64,000 nt of DNA. Source: Alistipes senegalensis JC50 (lineage in GTDB: Bacteria; Bacteroidota; Bacteroidia; Bacteroidales; Rikenellaceae). Shown here one piece after another: positions 18,088 through 27,087 of this stretch. Position 1 is the first letter of the stretch; each line of letters begins with the position of its first letter. The notes beneath the pieces were generated by a model that was not told the origin of the DNA, ran no database searches, and saw only the letters and a program-made list of their open reading frames with translations. The position numbers and the translations under genes are program-made. The DNA lies in the NCBI RefSeq assembly GCF_025145645.1, contig NZ_CP102252.1:310001-374000 (forward strand). Direction: 5' to 3'.

Positions 18088-21000
18088 ATGAAAAAATATA
18101 TATTGATATTCATCTTCGCACTAATCCACGGATTCACCGCAGGATTACAGGCCCAGGGAATTGCCGTTTCCGGCAAGGTCAGCGACAAGAACGGGCAGGA
18201 ACTGGTCGGAGTGGCGGTCATAGAGACCGGCACCAACCATGCGACGGTAAGTGCCGCGGACGGCAGCTACAAACTCACCGTTTCGGGTAAAAACGCCCGG
18301 CTGGAGTTCCGTATGCTGGGCTATATTCCCCAGGAGATCACCGTAGGCAGCAGGACCGCCATCGACATCATCCTCGAAGAGGAAGCCCTCAACATCAACG
18401 AGGTGGTCGTAGTGGGATACGGCACCCAGAAACGCGCCACCGTCGTCGGGTCCATCTCGACGGCAGACGCCTCGGCCATCCAGAAAACGGGAACGACGAA
18501 CCTCACGCAGGCCATCGGCGGCCGCGTCTCGGGCGTCTTCACCCGCAACCCGGGCGGACGTCCGGGCGAGGACAACGCCAATGTCTACATCCGCGGTACG
18601 GCCAGTTACAACAGCGGTGCCAACAGCCCGCTCGTACTGGTCGATGGTGTGGAACGCGAATACGCCCAGATCGACCCCGAGGACATCGAGAATTTCTCAG
18701 TTCTGAAAGATGCCTCGGCTACGGCCGTATACGGCGTGCGCGGAGCCAACGGCGTCATCCTGATCACCACCAAACGCGGTCTTACGTCGAAACCCGAAGT
18801 ATCGTTCCGCGCGTCGTTCACCGCGAGCACCCCGACACGGCTGCCCGACAAACTCGGATCGTACGACTACGCACGCCTACGCAACGAAGCGCTGATGAAC
18901 GTCGGACTCGACCCCGAGTACAGCGCCTACGACCTCGAAATGTTCCGCACGAAAGCCAGTCCTTACACGCATCCCGACAACGACTACATCCACGACATGC
19001 TCAAAAACGCAGCCTTCAAGCAGCAGTATTCGCTGGTCGTGCGCGGCGGCTCTTCGTTCATGCGTTATTACGTGTCGGCCGGATATGCCAATGACGACGG
19101 TATCTACAAGAACTTCAACAACGGCAAATACGACACAAACGTCTATTTCCGGCGTTACGCCCTGCGTGCGAATCTCGACTTCAACGTAACCAAAACCACC
19201 ACGGTCGGCGTAGACCTCGCAGGACGCCTCGAAGAACGCCATAACAACGGCGCCGGCGATGAACTGTTCCAGCATCTGGTACGTACCCCGCCCGATTATT
19301 TCAACTACGTGAACCCCGACGGATCGATCGGCGGCCACCTGAATCTGACCAACCCCTACATGGCTCTTTCGCGTTGCGGCTACTTCCACTCCAAGACCAA
19401 CAAGTTCGAGAGCGTGATCCGTCTCAACCAGCAGCTGGAATTCATCACCAAAGGACTTTCCGCACGCGGTATGTTCAGCTACATTTCGTCGATGCGCTCC
19501 CGCCGGGACCTCTACGAACGCCCCGCGACCTACTATTACACCAAGGAAGGGACCTACGAACTGGTCCGCGAGGAAGAGCCCATCACCATTCGGACGGGCT
19601 CCGGGAACGGCCCCTTCCGCCGGGATTTCGTAGTCGAAGCGGCTCTGAACTACAACCGCACTTTCGGCGACCATGCCGTCACGGCCCTGTTGGCTTTCAA
19701 CCGCCAGGAGATCCAGAGCGACGCCACGCTGCCGATCGGTTACATCAACTACGTCGGTCGTGTGACCTATGCCTATAAGAACAAGTACCTGGCCGAGTTC
19801 AACGCCGGATACAACGGTTCGATGCAGTTCTCGAAGGACAAGCGCTACGGTTTCTTCCCGGCGGTATCCGCCGGCTGGGTTCTCTCTGAAGAGGGATTCT
19901 GGGGCAAATCGGCCAAGACGTTCAGCTACATGAAGCTCCGCGCTTCGTTCGGACAGGTCGGCAACGACCGCATCGGGTCCGACAAGTATTACTACCTCCA
20001 AACCTATCCCCAGCTGGGATCGAACCGCCCCTCGTTCGGCGAGACGAACAATCCCGAAAACCGCATCTACGAAGGCAAGGAGGGCAACACCGAAGTGGGA
20101 TGGGAGCGTGCCAACAAATTCAATGTCGGCGTGGACCTCAAATTCTTCGACAACAAGCTGTCGTTCACGGGAGACTATTTCCACGAACGCCGCCACGGCA
20201 TTCTCGACTACGACGGCACTATTTCGTACATCTACGGCATGATGGCCCCGAACGACGGCAGCAAAGGCTTCCCGCCGGCAAACATCGGCGAGGTCGTCAA
20301 CCGCGGTTTCGAAATCGACCTGGGATACAACGGTCTCGTCAACAAATTCCGGTATTATATCCGAGGCAACCTCTCCTTCGCCCGCAACAAGGTGGTCGAA
20401 TGCGGTGAAAGCCCCGTCACCTACCCGTGGCTCTCCAAGGTGGGACGCCCCATCGGCCAGCGCTTCGGACTGATCGCCGACGGTTTCTACAACACCGAGG
20501 AGGAGATCGACGCCCTGCCGTCGGGATTCACCGACAGGCCCAAACTGGGAGACATCAAATACCGCGACATCAACGGCGACGGCAAGACCGACAACTACGA
20601 TGTCGTACCCATCGGACGCACCCAGGTACCCGAAATCATCTATGGATTCACCGTAGGCGGCAACTGGCGCAACCTCGACTTCGAGCTCTTCTTCCAGGGG
20701 GCTACCAATTCGGATATCTACGTGAACGGCTACGGCTACTGGGAATTCCAGGGTATCAGCGGCGCCATGCACCACCACCTCGGCCGCTGGACTCCCGAAA
20801 ACAAGGAGCACGCCACCTATCCGAGCCTTTCGCCCTCCACCTCGGAACAGAATCACCGTTTCTCGACATTCTGGCTGAAAGACGGCTCCTACCTGCGTCT
20901 GAAAAACATTCAGATCGGGTACACGCTGCCCCAGCGAATCTCCAAAAAGGTCGGCATGTCGAACCTGCGCTTCTATGTGACGGCGACCAACCTGTTCACG

Positions 21001-21102
21001 TTCTCCGAATTCAAGGAATACGACCCTGAATCCAACGACGGCGACGGCAGCGCCTACCCGGTCATGAAATATTTCGGCGGCGGCGTCAGCCTCAAGTTCT
21101 AA
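18088..21102 (+). CDS. SusC-like TonB-dependent receptor (intact)
   Basis: 1004 residues. After a signal peptide (to about 23, 'AGLQAQ') comes a carboxypeptidase-like domain ('VSGKVSDKNGQELVGVAVIE'), 'INEVVVVGYGTQKRATVVGS' (the SusC TonB-box/plug junction) and a plug with 'PLVLVDGVEREYAQIDPED' and 'DASATAVYGVRGANGVILIT'. A 22-strand barrel ends in 'YFGGGVSLKF' with the terminal aromatic residue. It imports oligosaccharides across the outer membrane using TonB energy. It follows the first SusD gene by 36 bases and precedes its own SusD. It shares layout and motifs with the interrupted SusC upstream, so the pair probably arose by duplication or recruitment of two transport systems. Confidence 0.95.
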   Translation: MKKYILIFIFALIHGFTAGLQAQGIAVSGKVSDKNGQELVGVAVIETGTNHATVSAADGSYKLTVSGKNARLEFRMLGYIPQEITVGSRTAIDIILEEEALNINEVVVVGYGTQKRATVVGSISTADASAIQKTGTTNLTQAIGGRVSGVFTRNPGGRPGEDNANVYIRGTASYNSGANSPLVLVDGVEREYAQIDPEDIENFSVLKDASATAVYGVRGANGVILITTKRGLTSKPEVSFRASFTASTPTRLPDKLGSYDYARLRNEALMNVGLDPEYSAYDLEMFRTKASPYTHPDNDYIHDMLKNAAFKQQYSLVVRGGSSFMRYYVSAGYANDDGIYKNFNNGKYDTNVYFRRYALRANLDFNVTKTTTVGVDLAGRLEERHNNGAGDELFQHLVRTPPDYFNYVNPDGSIGGHLNLTNPYMALSRCGYFHSKTNKFESVIRLNQQLEFITKGLSARGMFSYISSMRSRRDLYERPATYYYTKEGTYELVREEEPITIRTGSGNGPFRRDFVVEAALNYNRTFGDHAVTALLAFNRQEIQSDATLPIGYINYVGRVTYAYKNKYLAEFNAGYNGSMQFSKDKRYGFFPAVSAGWVLSEEGFWGKSAKTFSYMKLRASFGQVGNDRIGSDKYYYLQTYPQLGSNRPSFGETNNPENRIYEGKEGNTEVGWERANKFNVGVDLKFFDNKLSFTGDYFHERRHGILDYDGTISYIYGMMAPNDGSKGFPPANIGEVVNRGFEIDLGYNGLVNKFRYYIRGNLSFARNKVVECGESPVTYPWLSKVGRPIGQRFGLIADGFYNTEEEIDALPSGFTDRPKLGDIKYRDINGDGKTDNYDVVPIGRTQVPEIIYGFTVGGNWRNLDFELFFQGATNSDIYVNGYGYWEFQGISGAMHHHLGRWTPENKEHATYPSLSPSTSEQNHRFSTFWLKDGSYLRLKNIQIGYTLPQRISKKVGMSNLRFYVTATNLFTFSEFKEYDPESNDGDGSAYPVMKYFGGGVSLKF

Positions 21103-21122
21103 CCTTCAAATTGCGAAGCTAC

Positions 21123-22949
21123 ATGAAAAAGATCGTTTATATACTGTTGTTGTGCCTGCCTATGCTTTCGTGTCAGGACGCCTCGTCGCTGATGGACAAG
21201 GAGGATGTGGGCGACCTGTATGAAAAGGATGTCTTCCGGAGCGGCACCTACGCCCGCTATTTCGTCAACGACATCTACTACAATATCATCAGCACCGGAT
21301 ACGGCGTATCGGGCTGGGTAGGCGCATACATGGACTGCGCCACCGACAACGGCGAGGCCCGCCCGCTCAACTCCGCGGCACACCGCTACAACACCGGCAA
21401 CTGGAACGCCGCAGACAACCCGCTGGGATTCATCTGGACCAACAGCTATGCCCAGATCCGCGCCTGCAACAAATTCCTGGAAAATTACCATCTGATCGAA
21501 GAGGAATCCGGCATCACCACCCGGCTGGACATCGAATATCTGCATGCCCAGGTCATCTTCCTGCGCGCCTATTTTTACTCAGAACTGCTGAGAGCCTTCG
21601 GCGGCGTGCCGCTCATCACCAAGGTTCTGTCGATGAACGATCCCGAGATCAATTCGGAGCGGGACTCGTTCGAAACCGTCCTCGATTTCATCGTCAGCGA
21701 ATGCGAAAACGCTGCCGAACTGCTCAAATCGCTGCGAGGCGAAGACGCCACCCGCTACGGAATGTTCGGAGGTAATTTCGGCCGCGCGAACGAAGGTACC
21801 GCTCTGGCGTTGAAAGCCAAAGTGCTGCTGATGGCCGCCAGTCCGCTGTTCAACCGTCCGGCCGACTTTCCGCAATACGACTCTGCCGACCCCAACGTCT
21901 CGTTGTGGCGCTATCCCGACTACGATCCCGAGCGCTGGAACACCGCGGCCAAAGCGCTCAAAGACGTTATCGACTTGGGATTCTACGATCTTTACCGGGC
22001 CAAAAACGGGACCAAGACCGAATACGAAACACTGTTCTGCGTCCGGGCCCCGATCGAGGAAGCCATCTTCCCATACCTGCGCGGTCCCAGCATCGACATC
22101 TATTTCAACAACCTGCCGTTCGACTTCATGCTCGTACGCGGCAAGGGAACTCCGGTATGCTATACGCTGCCCACCCACGATCTGGTCATGGCGTATGAGA
22201 TGAAAAACGGCATGCTGCCCGAACAGGAGGGCTCCGGCTACCGTCCGCTCAACCCCTTCGCCGACCGCGATCCGCGCCTGAACGCTACGATCTGGCACGA
22301 CGAATCGGTCTTCTGCAACATCCGCTTCGACACGTGGCATCGGGAGGTCACCTCGGAAAAGAGCGACGGCAAGCATTACATCACCGGATATTCGCGCACG
22401 GGTTACTTCCTGCGCAAATACATGGACCCCGACCTGAACCCCTCGGCCTCGACGGCTCCGACTCTGCCGAATTCCTACCACCTGATTCGCTATGCCGACA
22501 TCCTGCTGATGTACGCCGAGGCGTTGAACGAGTACTATGCCGATCCCGCATCGGCTCCGGAGGACGGCATCCGCTGGGCCATCGACCAAGTCCGCTCGCG
22601 CGCCGGCATGCCGGGTGTGGACGAAACGTTCCGGAACCGGGGCTGGGACCTCACCCAGGAGAACGTACGCAAATTCATCCAGAACGAACGCCGCGTGGAG
22701 TTCGCCTTCGAAGAGCAGCGTTTCTGGGACATCCGCCGCTGGATGATCGGTACGCAGACCCAGCGGGAAGCGCACGAACTGGACATCACGCTCAAAGACG
22801 ACGATCTCACGAAGGTTTACAAGTCCCGCAAATTCGAAAACCGCATTTACGAAGACCACATGAACCTGATGCCCATTCCGCAGTCGGAGATAAACAAGAA
22901 TCCCAACCTCGTACAGAACTGGGGCTGGTCTCCGAAACAAGTCAACTAA
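21123..22949 (+). CDS. SusD/RagB-family outer-membrane lipoprotein
   Basis: 608 residues starting at the ATG at 21123, where the lipoprotein signal MKKIVYILLLCLPMLSC begins; a TTG 12 bases upstream is a poorer start. Motifs: 'AQVIFLRAYFYSELLRAFGG', 'GTALALKAKVLLMAASPLFN', 'LIRYADILLMYAEALNEYY', 'IQNERRVEFAFEEQRFWDIR' and 'MNLMPIPQSEINKNPNLVQN' near the C-terminus. It is the surface glycan-binding lid for the SusC encoded 20 bases upstream. Larger than the first SusD by about 50 residues, mostly in the middle. Translationally close to the FGE-like lipoprotein gene that follows. Confidence 0.94.
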   Translation: MKKIVYILLLCLPMLSCQDASSLMDKEDVGDLYEKDVFRSGTYARYFVNDIYYNIISTGYGVSGWVGAYMDCATDNGEARPLNSAAHRYNTGNWNAADNPLGFIWTNSYAQIRACNKFLENYHLIEEESGITTRLDIEYLHAQVIFLRAYFYSELLRAFGGVPLITKVLSMNDPEINSERDSFETVLDFIVSECENAAELLKSLRGEDATRYGMFGGNFGRANEGTALALKAKVLLMAASPLFNRPADFPQYDSADPNVSLWRYPDYDPERWNTAAKALKDVIDLGFYDLYRAKNGTKTEYETLFCVRAPIEEAIFPYLRGPSIDIYFNNLPFDFMLVRGKGTPVCYTLPTHDLVMAYEMKNGMLPEQEGSGYRPLNPFADRDPRLNATIWHDESVFCNIRFDTWHREVTSEKSDGKHYITGYSRTGYFLRKYMDPDLNPSASTAPTLPNSYHLIRYADILLMYAEALNEYYADPASAPEDGIRWAIDQVRSRAGMPGVDETFRNRGWDLTQENVRKFIQNERRVEFAFEEQRFWDIRRWMIGTQTQREAHELDITLKDDDLTKVYKSRKFENRIYEDHMNLMPIPQSEINKNPNLVQNWGWSPKQVN

Positions 22950-22961
22950 AAAACAGTCGTT

Positions 22962-24800
22962 ATGAAATTCATCGTGAAATTACTGGCACTGACTTTTGTG
23001 ACCATACCGTTCCTGTTTTCCTGCAAGGACGAAGAGATTACCGAACCCGGCGTACAGGTAACCACCCTCGATTTCTCGTCGGTCGGAACCAATACGGCCG
23101 TCGGCAGCGGCTACCTCACCAAAGGCAACGCAGAAGCGCTGACGGAACGGGGTATCTGTTGGAGCACCCTCGCCGATCCCACCGTCGCCGACAGCAAGGC
23201 CGTCTCGACGGACGATGCAGCGGAGCACAGTTTCTCCGCGCAGCTCACCGGCCTCACGCCCAATACCTGCTACCATGCCCGGGCCTATGTCTCGGACGGC
23301 AGCGTCGTACACTATGGCAATCCGATCACTTTCACGACCAAAGACCGGCCCGAAGAGGGATGGTGCCTGATCGAAAGCGTTACCGGAATCACCCCCTCCT
23401 CCGCCACCGTCAATATGACCATGGCATCCGACGGCGGCAATGACATCGCCCAAATCGGCGTCTGCTTCTCACAGACGGCAGAACCGACGATCGACGACGA
23501 AGTGCTGTTCACCGAGGGCGGCCGCGATTTCTCGGCGGAACTTACCGACCTGAAACAGAACATGCAGTACTACGTCCGCCCCTACATCAAAACTGCGGAC
23601 GGGCAGATCACCTACGGCGAGCAAGTCGCATTCCGCACCATCAACTTCATCGTCACCAAAGCCCCGTATCCGGGCTATAAGACAGCCTATCTCTTCGGAG
23701 AGACGATGAAGAACGAATCGGACCCCTCGATCGAGCGCGGATTCTGCTGGAGCGAAAATGAAAACCCGACCATAGAAACCGACCAGTTCAAGATGATCAG
23801 CGGAACCGTGGGTAACTTCAACCTGCTGGCCACGGGCTTCGAAAAGGGCAAGACCTATCATGTCCGAGCCTACGCCAAAAACACCAGCGGCACGCATTAC
23901 GGCGAACAGATGACCTTCACCACCAAGACAGGCAGCATCCTGCCGGGCCTGACGCTCGAAGACATGGTCCTCGTAGAAAAAGGCTCCTTCCAGATGGGTT
24001 ATCCCCAATCGGCTACCGTACCCAACCTTTTCAGCGGCAAAACGCTGAACACGGAAACCGTACACTCGGTAACGCTGACCAAGGATTTCTATATCTGCCG
24101 TTACCAGGTGACCTGCGAGCAGATATGCGCATTCCTCAACAGCCATCCGATCAACCGGTCTACGAGTCTCGTCTACAACACTTATCTCTTCGGAGCCACC
24201 AATACGCGCCCCTTCTCGTTCAAGGCGCCGATGGACGGCGGCACCTCGATATTCGAACCCAACACGAACTGTGCACGCCGCCCTGCGGCCAGCATCACGT
24301 GGCTGTGCGCCTACGAATATTGCCGCTGGCTCTCGGCCGAACTCGGCGTAGAGGTGCGCCTGCCGACCGAGGCGGAATGGGAATACGCAGCCCGCGGCGG
24401 CAACAAGAGCCAGGGCTATCTGTTCAGCGGCAGCAACACGGCCGGCGAAGTCGGAGTCCGCACCAACAGCAGCACCGGCACTCAGAACGTCGGGTCGTTG
24501 AAAGCAAACGAGTTGGGCATCTACGACATGAGCGGGAACACGTTCGAATATTGCGAAGATGTCTATGCCGATTTCTACTACAAGGACGGAGCCGTAGATC
24601 CGTGCAATAAAAACACCAACGATCTCACGGGCCAGCCGAGATGTATCCGGGGCGGCAGTTTCAGACATTACAACGCAGATCAGACCAAAGACTATCAGGT
24701 AGTGACACGCCGGGGCCGTGCCGGCAACGGCAATACCGACTGCGGCAACCACTCGGGAATGCGTATCGTCATGACAAAACTCCCCGCAACCCTCGATTAA
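22962..24800 (+). CDS. Surface lipoprotein: three Fn3-like repeats plus a formylglycine-enzyme-like domain
   Basis: 612 residues with a lipobox ('IPFLFSC', Cys 21). Three repeats of about 100 residues carry a common pattern: 'ERGICWSTLADPTV', 'QIGVCFSQTAEPTI' and 'ERGFCWSENENPTI', each ending 'YHARAYV' or similar. From about residue 330 an FGE/SUMF1-type domain begins ('LEDMVLVEKGSFQMGYPQS', 'VRLPTEAEWEYAARGG', 'ELGIYDMSGNTFEYCEDVY', 'CIRGGSFRHYNADQTKD', 'HSGMRIVM'). The catalytic Cys pair of true formylglycine enzymes, expected after the RGGS motif, is not seen. No sulfatase gene is nearby. Its SusE/F position suggests a surface glycan-binding role. Confidence 0.8.
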   Translation: MKFIVKLLALTFVTIPFLFSCKDEEITEPGVQVTTLDFSSVGTNTAVGSGYLTKGNAEALTERGICWSTLADPTVADSKAVSTDDAAEHSFSAQLTGLTPNTCYHARAYVSDGSVVHYGNPITFTTKDRPEEGWCLIESVTGITPSSATVNMTMASDGGNDIAQIGVCFSQTAEPTIDDEVLFTEGGRDFSAELTDLKQNMQYYVRPYIKTADGQITYGEQVAFRTINFIVTKAPYPGYKTAYLFGETMKNESDPSIERGFCWSENENPTIETDQFKMISGTVGNFNLLATGFEKGKTYHVRAYAKNTSGTHYGEQMTFTTKTGSILPGLTLEDMVLVEKGSFQMGYPQSATVPNLFSGKTLNTETVHSVTLTKDFYICRYQVTCEQICAFLNSHPINRSTSLVYNTYLFGATNTRPFSFKAPMDGGTSIFEPNTNCARRPAASITWLCAYEYCRWLSAELGVEVRLPTEAEWEYAARGGNKSQGYLFSGSNTAGEVGVRTNSSTGTQNVGSLKANELGIYDMSGNTFEYCEDVYADFYYKDGAVDPCNKNTNDLTGQPRCIRGGSFRHYNADQTKDYQVVTRRGRAGNGNTDCGNHSGMRIVMTKLPATLD

Positions 24801-24810
24801 CCCGGCTACG

Positions 24811-26235
24811 ATGAAAAGCAATTATCTGAAATTCGGAATCGGAATACTGATGATCCTCCTTTGCGCATGCGAAGGGGGATCATCGGAATCCGATGGCGAT
24901 CCCGAAGGTCCCGCCCCCGGAACCAAACCATTCCTGAGCATACTGCCTACGACGAAAACGGTAGGCACCGCAGCCGGGGAGTTCAACGTTTCGGTCAGCA
25001 GCAACACCTCCTGGACCGTCGAACCGCTTGCCGAATGGATCAGCATACCCGTGCGCGAGGGCGAGAAAAGCAGCTCCGTAAAGATCCGCTATGAATCCAG
25101 CACGGTGACTTCCCGTTCGGGCGAAGTGATGTTCAGCGCCGAAGGCGTCGAGCCGGTGAAGCTGCGGGTGACGCAGGGCGACAAGACCTTCACCAATCCG
25201 CTCGGCGGAGTCCCCGACCCGTGGATCATCCAACACGACGGCTGGTATTATCTGTGCAAAGCTCATGGAAACGGCATCAATTTATCCCGCTCGAAAAAAC
25301 TCACCGAACTGACAAGTACGCAACAGGTTTTCGCCGCTCCCAGGGATACGGAAGGAAACAAGCCGTGGAATGTCGCCAACTACTGGGCTCCCGAACTGCA
25401 CTACATCGACGGCCGCTGGTATATCTACTACACCGCAGGCCGGCCCATCTCGGAATTCGGCGGACATTACTATTCGCAGCGCAGCGGCGTTCTGCGTGCC
25501 AAGAGCTCCGACCCGTTCGGTGAATGGGAGGATATGGGCATGCTCTACACGGGCGACCACTACACCGAAGGCATCGTCCCCACGCTGGAAAACACGGAGT
25601 ATTTCGCCATCGACCTGAATGTCATGGAGATCAACGGGACACTCTATGCCGTCTGGTCGGGCAACCCGGTCGGGTCCACCACGCAGAGCCTCTTCATCGC
25701 CGAGATGAAAGATCCCTGCACCATCGGTTCCAACCGAGTGAAGCTCTCCGACCCCGACCAGCCCTGGGAACTGCTGACCTCGACCATCCAAGAGGGCCCC
25801 GCCATGATCAAGCATGGCAACAAAGCCTTCATCGTCTACTCCTGCAACGGCTCCTGGACCAAACAATACCGGCTGGCCTACCTGGAACTGGACGATATCC
25901 GGAAAGACCCGATGAAGCCCGAGAACTGGAAGAAATCGGCATCCTACGTCTTTTTCCGCAACGACGACATCCGGGCCAAGGACAACACCTATCAGGAAGG
26001 CATCAACGGCGAACCGGGTGGAGTCCACGGCGTAGGCCACTGCTCGTTCACCAAATCTCCCGACGGAACCGAAGACTGGATCGTCTATCACACGAAACGA
26101 TTCCGCGAAGACGGATACGAAACCTATCGTTACACGTTCGTACAACGGTTCGGATGGAATGCCGACGACACGCCGAATTTCGGCACGCCGGTCGGCTGGG
26201 AAGAGCCCGTGGTCGTCCCTTCGGGCGAAGAATAA
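24811..26235 (+). CDS. BACON-GH43 lipoprotein glycosidase
   Basis: 474 residues with a lipobox (LLCAC, Cys 20). Residues about 40-125 form a BACON domain ('LSILPTTKTVGTAAGEFNV', 'NTSWTVEPLAEWISI'), which is thought to tether or bind. The five-bladed propeller of GH43 follows, with the three acidic catalytic positions visible: Asp in 'GGVPDPWIIQHDGWYYL', Asp in 'YFAIDLNVMEINGTLYAVW' and Glu in 'QEGPAMIKHGNKAFIVYS', plus 'YWAPELHYIDGRWYIYY'. GH43 enzymes act on alpha-L-arabinofuranosides or beta-xylosides. It lies 10 bases after the FGE-like lipoprotein and is probably surface-exposed, acting first on the polymer. Subfamily and linkage cannot be set by eye. Confidence 0.88.
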   Translation: MKSNYLKFGIGILMILLCACEGGSSESDGDPEGPAPGTKPFLSILPTTKTVGTAAGEFNVSVSSNTSWTVEPLAEWISIPVREGEKSSSVKIRYESSTVTSRSGEVMFSAEGVEPVKLRVTQGDKTFTNPLGGVPDPWIIQHDGWYYLCKAHGNGINLSRSKKLTELTSTQQVFAAPRDTEGNKPWNVANYWAPELHYIDGRWYIYYTAGRPISEFGGHYYSQRSGVLRAKSSDPFGEWEDMGMLYTGDHYTEGIVPTLENTEYFAIDLNVMEINGTLYAVWSGNPVGSTTQSLFIAEMKDPCTIGSNRVKLSDPDQPWELLTSTIQEGPAMIKHGNKAFIVYSCNGSWTKQYRLAYLELDDIRKDPMKPENWKKSASYVFFRNDDIRAKDNTYQEGINGEPGGVHGVGHCSFTKSPDGTEDWIVYHTKRFREDGYETYRYTFVQRFGWNADDTPNFGTPVGWEEPVVVPSGEE

Positions 26236-26265
26236 ATACGAGACCCTAATAAATTCAACAAAAAA

Positions 26266-27069
26266 ATGAGTGATTTAAGAGGCAAAGTTGCCATTGTAAC
26301 AGGCGGAGGCGGAGTGCTGGGAGGAAATATCTCGGACAGCCTGGTCAAAGCCGGAGTAAAAGTAGTCATCCTCGACATCCGTCAGGAAAACATCGACAAG
26401 CGGGTGGCGGCACTCTCCCCCTACGGAGAAATCGCCGGATTCACCTGCAATGTCCTCGACACCGAAAGTCTGGAAGAAGTGAAGAAACAGATACTCGAAC
26501 GCTGGGACCACATCGACATTCTGGTCAACGCCGCCGGCGGCAATCTCCCCGGCGCCACGCTGCGCGAAGACCAGACGATCTTCGACATGAAGATCCCGGA
26601 CCTGAACCGGGTGATCGACCTCAACATGTACGGTTCGGTCTATCTCTGCCTGGTGTTCGGCAAAACGATGGCCGAACAGAAATACGGCGTGATGATCAAC
26701 GTCTCCTCGATGGCCACCTATTCGGCGATCACGCGCGTACTGGGTTATTCGATGGCCAAAAGTTCGATCAATATATTCACCCAGTGGATGGCTATGGAGA
26801 TGGCGCTCAAATTCAGCGACAAGATTCGTGTCAACGCCATCGCCCCGGGCTTTTTCATCGGCGACCAGAACCGAGCCGTACTGATCAACCCGGACGGCTC
26901 CTACACCGAACGCAGCAAAAAGGTGATGGCACACACACCGATGGGACGTTTCGGCGACATCTCCGAACTGAACGGAATCGTAAAATTCCTCTGTTCGGAC
27001 GAAGCGAGCTTCATCACAGGCGCCGTCATTCCGGTCGATGGCGGATTCAGCTCTTTCAGTGCAGTATAA
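26266..27069 (+). CDS. SDR-family oxidoreductase, probable D-mannonate oxidoreductase (fructuronate reductase)
   Basis: 267 residues, no signal peptide, cytoplasmic. The classic SDR signatures are present: cofactor motif 'TGGGGVLGG' (residues about 13-21), 'NAAGGN', Ser in 'MINVSSMATYSA' and Tyr-Lys in 'GYSMAKSSINIF'. 'INVNAIAPGF'-type and 'ITGAVIPVDGGFSS' segments close the fold. SDRs of this type in Bacteroidetes are found with uxuA and take the place of the unrelated long-chain UxuB, reducing fructuronate to mannonate. With UxuA in the minus arm it forms the uronate route. The activity is inferred from family and context, not from diagnostic residues. Confidence 0.8.
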   Translation: MSDLRGKVAIVTGGGGVLGGNISDSLVKAGVKVVILDIRQENIDKRVAALSPYGEIAGFTCNVLDTESLEEVKKQILERWDHIDILVNAAGGNLPGATLREDQTIFDMKIPDLNRVIDLNMYGSVYLCLVFGKTMAEQKYGVMINVSSMATYSAITRVLGYSMAKSSINIFTQWMAMEMALKFSDKIRVNAIAPGFFIGDQNRAVLINPDGSYTERSKKVMAHTPMGRFGDISELNGIVKFLCSDEASFITGAVIPVDGGFSSFSAV

Positions 27070-27087
27070 CCGGAAAAACGAACCGAG

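Noticed and set aside
22962..24800. Active formylglycine-generating (sulfatase-maturing) enzyme
   Set aside because: It is an outer-surface lipoprotein, the expected catalytic cysteines are not seen and no sulfatase gene is in the window.
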